DNA of 48,068 bases from the NCBI RefSeq assembly GCF_018780625.1, contig NZ_JADMJK010000043.1, positions 1 to 48,068 on the forward strand. The letters are read 5' to 3'. Shown here in pieces: positions 48,041-48,068 of this stretch. Position numbers and translations under genes: made by a program. The notes beneath the pieces are model-generated. The model was not told where the DNA came from. It searched no databases and saw only the letters and a list, made by a program, of their open reading frames with translations. Source of the DNA: Polaromonas sp. GTDB taxonomy: Bacteria; Pseudomonadota; Gammaproteobacteria; Burkholderiales; Burkholderiaceae_C. Within the stretch, counting starts at the first letter, position 1. Each line of letters opens with the position of its first letter.

Positions 48041-48068
48041 TTGTGTAGCTCCATGACTCAATATTTTG

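Overview
The window looks like a chromosomal segment of a Burkholderiales bacterium, most likely a Polaromonas-type member of the Comamonadaceae (inference). The clues are high GC, a Bug-type solute-binding protein, the gene orders nadE-glnB and ilvB-ilvH-ilvC-pssA-leuA, the set ECF sigma / DUF3619 / DUF3106 / RDD, and short dispersed repeats with AGCTAT and AGCGCT words.

Layout. Positions 1-3.9 kb hold a decayed defence remnant: a DUF3800 tail and an orphan type I restriction subunit hsdR, broken by a frameshift and carrying an in-frame, probably repeat-derived insertion. Positions 3.9-14.5 kb are a sugar-acid catabolic locus. It has a LacI regulator, a Bug binding protein, an RraA-like protein and an IlvD/Edd dehydratase. 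Divergent from these is a GntR/FCD regulator. A second, tightly overlapping operon follows (RraA-like, NTF2-like, ketoglutaric-semialdehyde-type dehydrogenase, Dabb protein), divergent from an IclR regulator fused to a sugar-lactonase-like (SMP-30) propeller. Dehydratase plus semialdehyde dehydrogenase suggests a pentonate or deoxy-sugar-acid route towards 2-oxoglutarate or pyruvate. Three regulators serve about eight enzyme or transport genes.

Positions 14.5-36.9 kb are housekeeping. A divergent pair of pyrophosphatases comes first (membrane HppA and soluble Ppa), then a ribosome hibernation factor, DUF302, a FemAB/GNAT-like protein, nadE-glnB, LOG-dgkA, and the operon ECF sigma-DUF3619-DUF3106-RDD. 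The branched-chain amino acid cluster ilvB-ilvH-ilvC-pssA-leuA follows. leuA is preceded by a complete leucine attenuator: a 17-residue leader peptide with four Leu codons, an antiterminator pairing and a strong terminator. After it come a D-Ala-D-Ala endopeptidase, an IclR regulator, and the N-degron transferases bpt and aat.

Positions 37.1-48.0 kb start with tRNA-Asn(GUU) and continue with an accessory metal-resistance block: an internally deleted IS3-family element, a mercury operon (merR, divergent merTPA) with a textbook 19-bp-spacer promoter, a small Cys-rich secreted protein, and a copper/silver RND efflux system (cusC-, cusB- and cusA-like). CusA keeps the three Met residues of the metal relay at the same numbers as in E. 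coli. The block ends in a decayed carboxymuconolactone decarboxylase-family gene.

The least ordinary items are the IclR-SMP-30 fusion, whose lactonase domain has lost part of its metal site and which has two matching candidate operators in its divergent promoter, the leuA attenuator, and the repeat-derived segments inside HsdR and NadE. All assignments come from reading the sequence; no database search was run.
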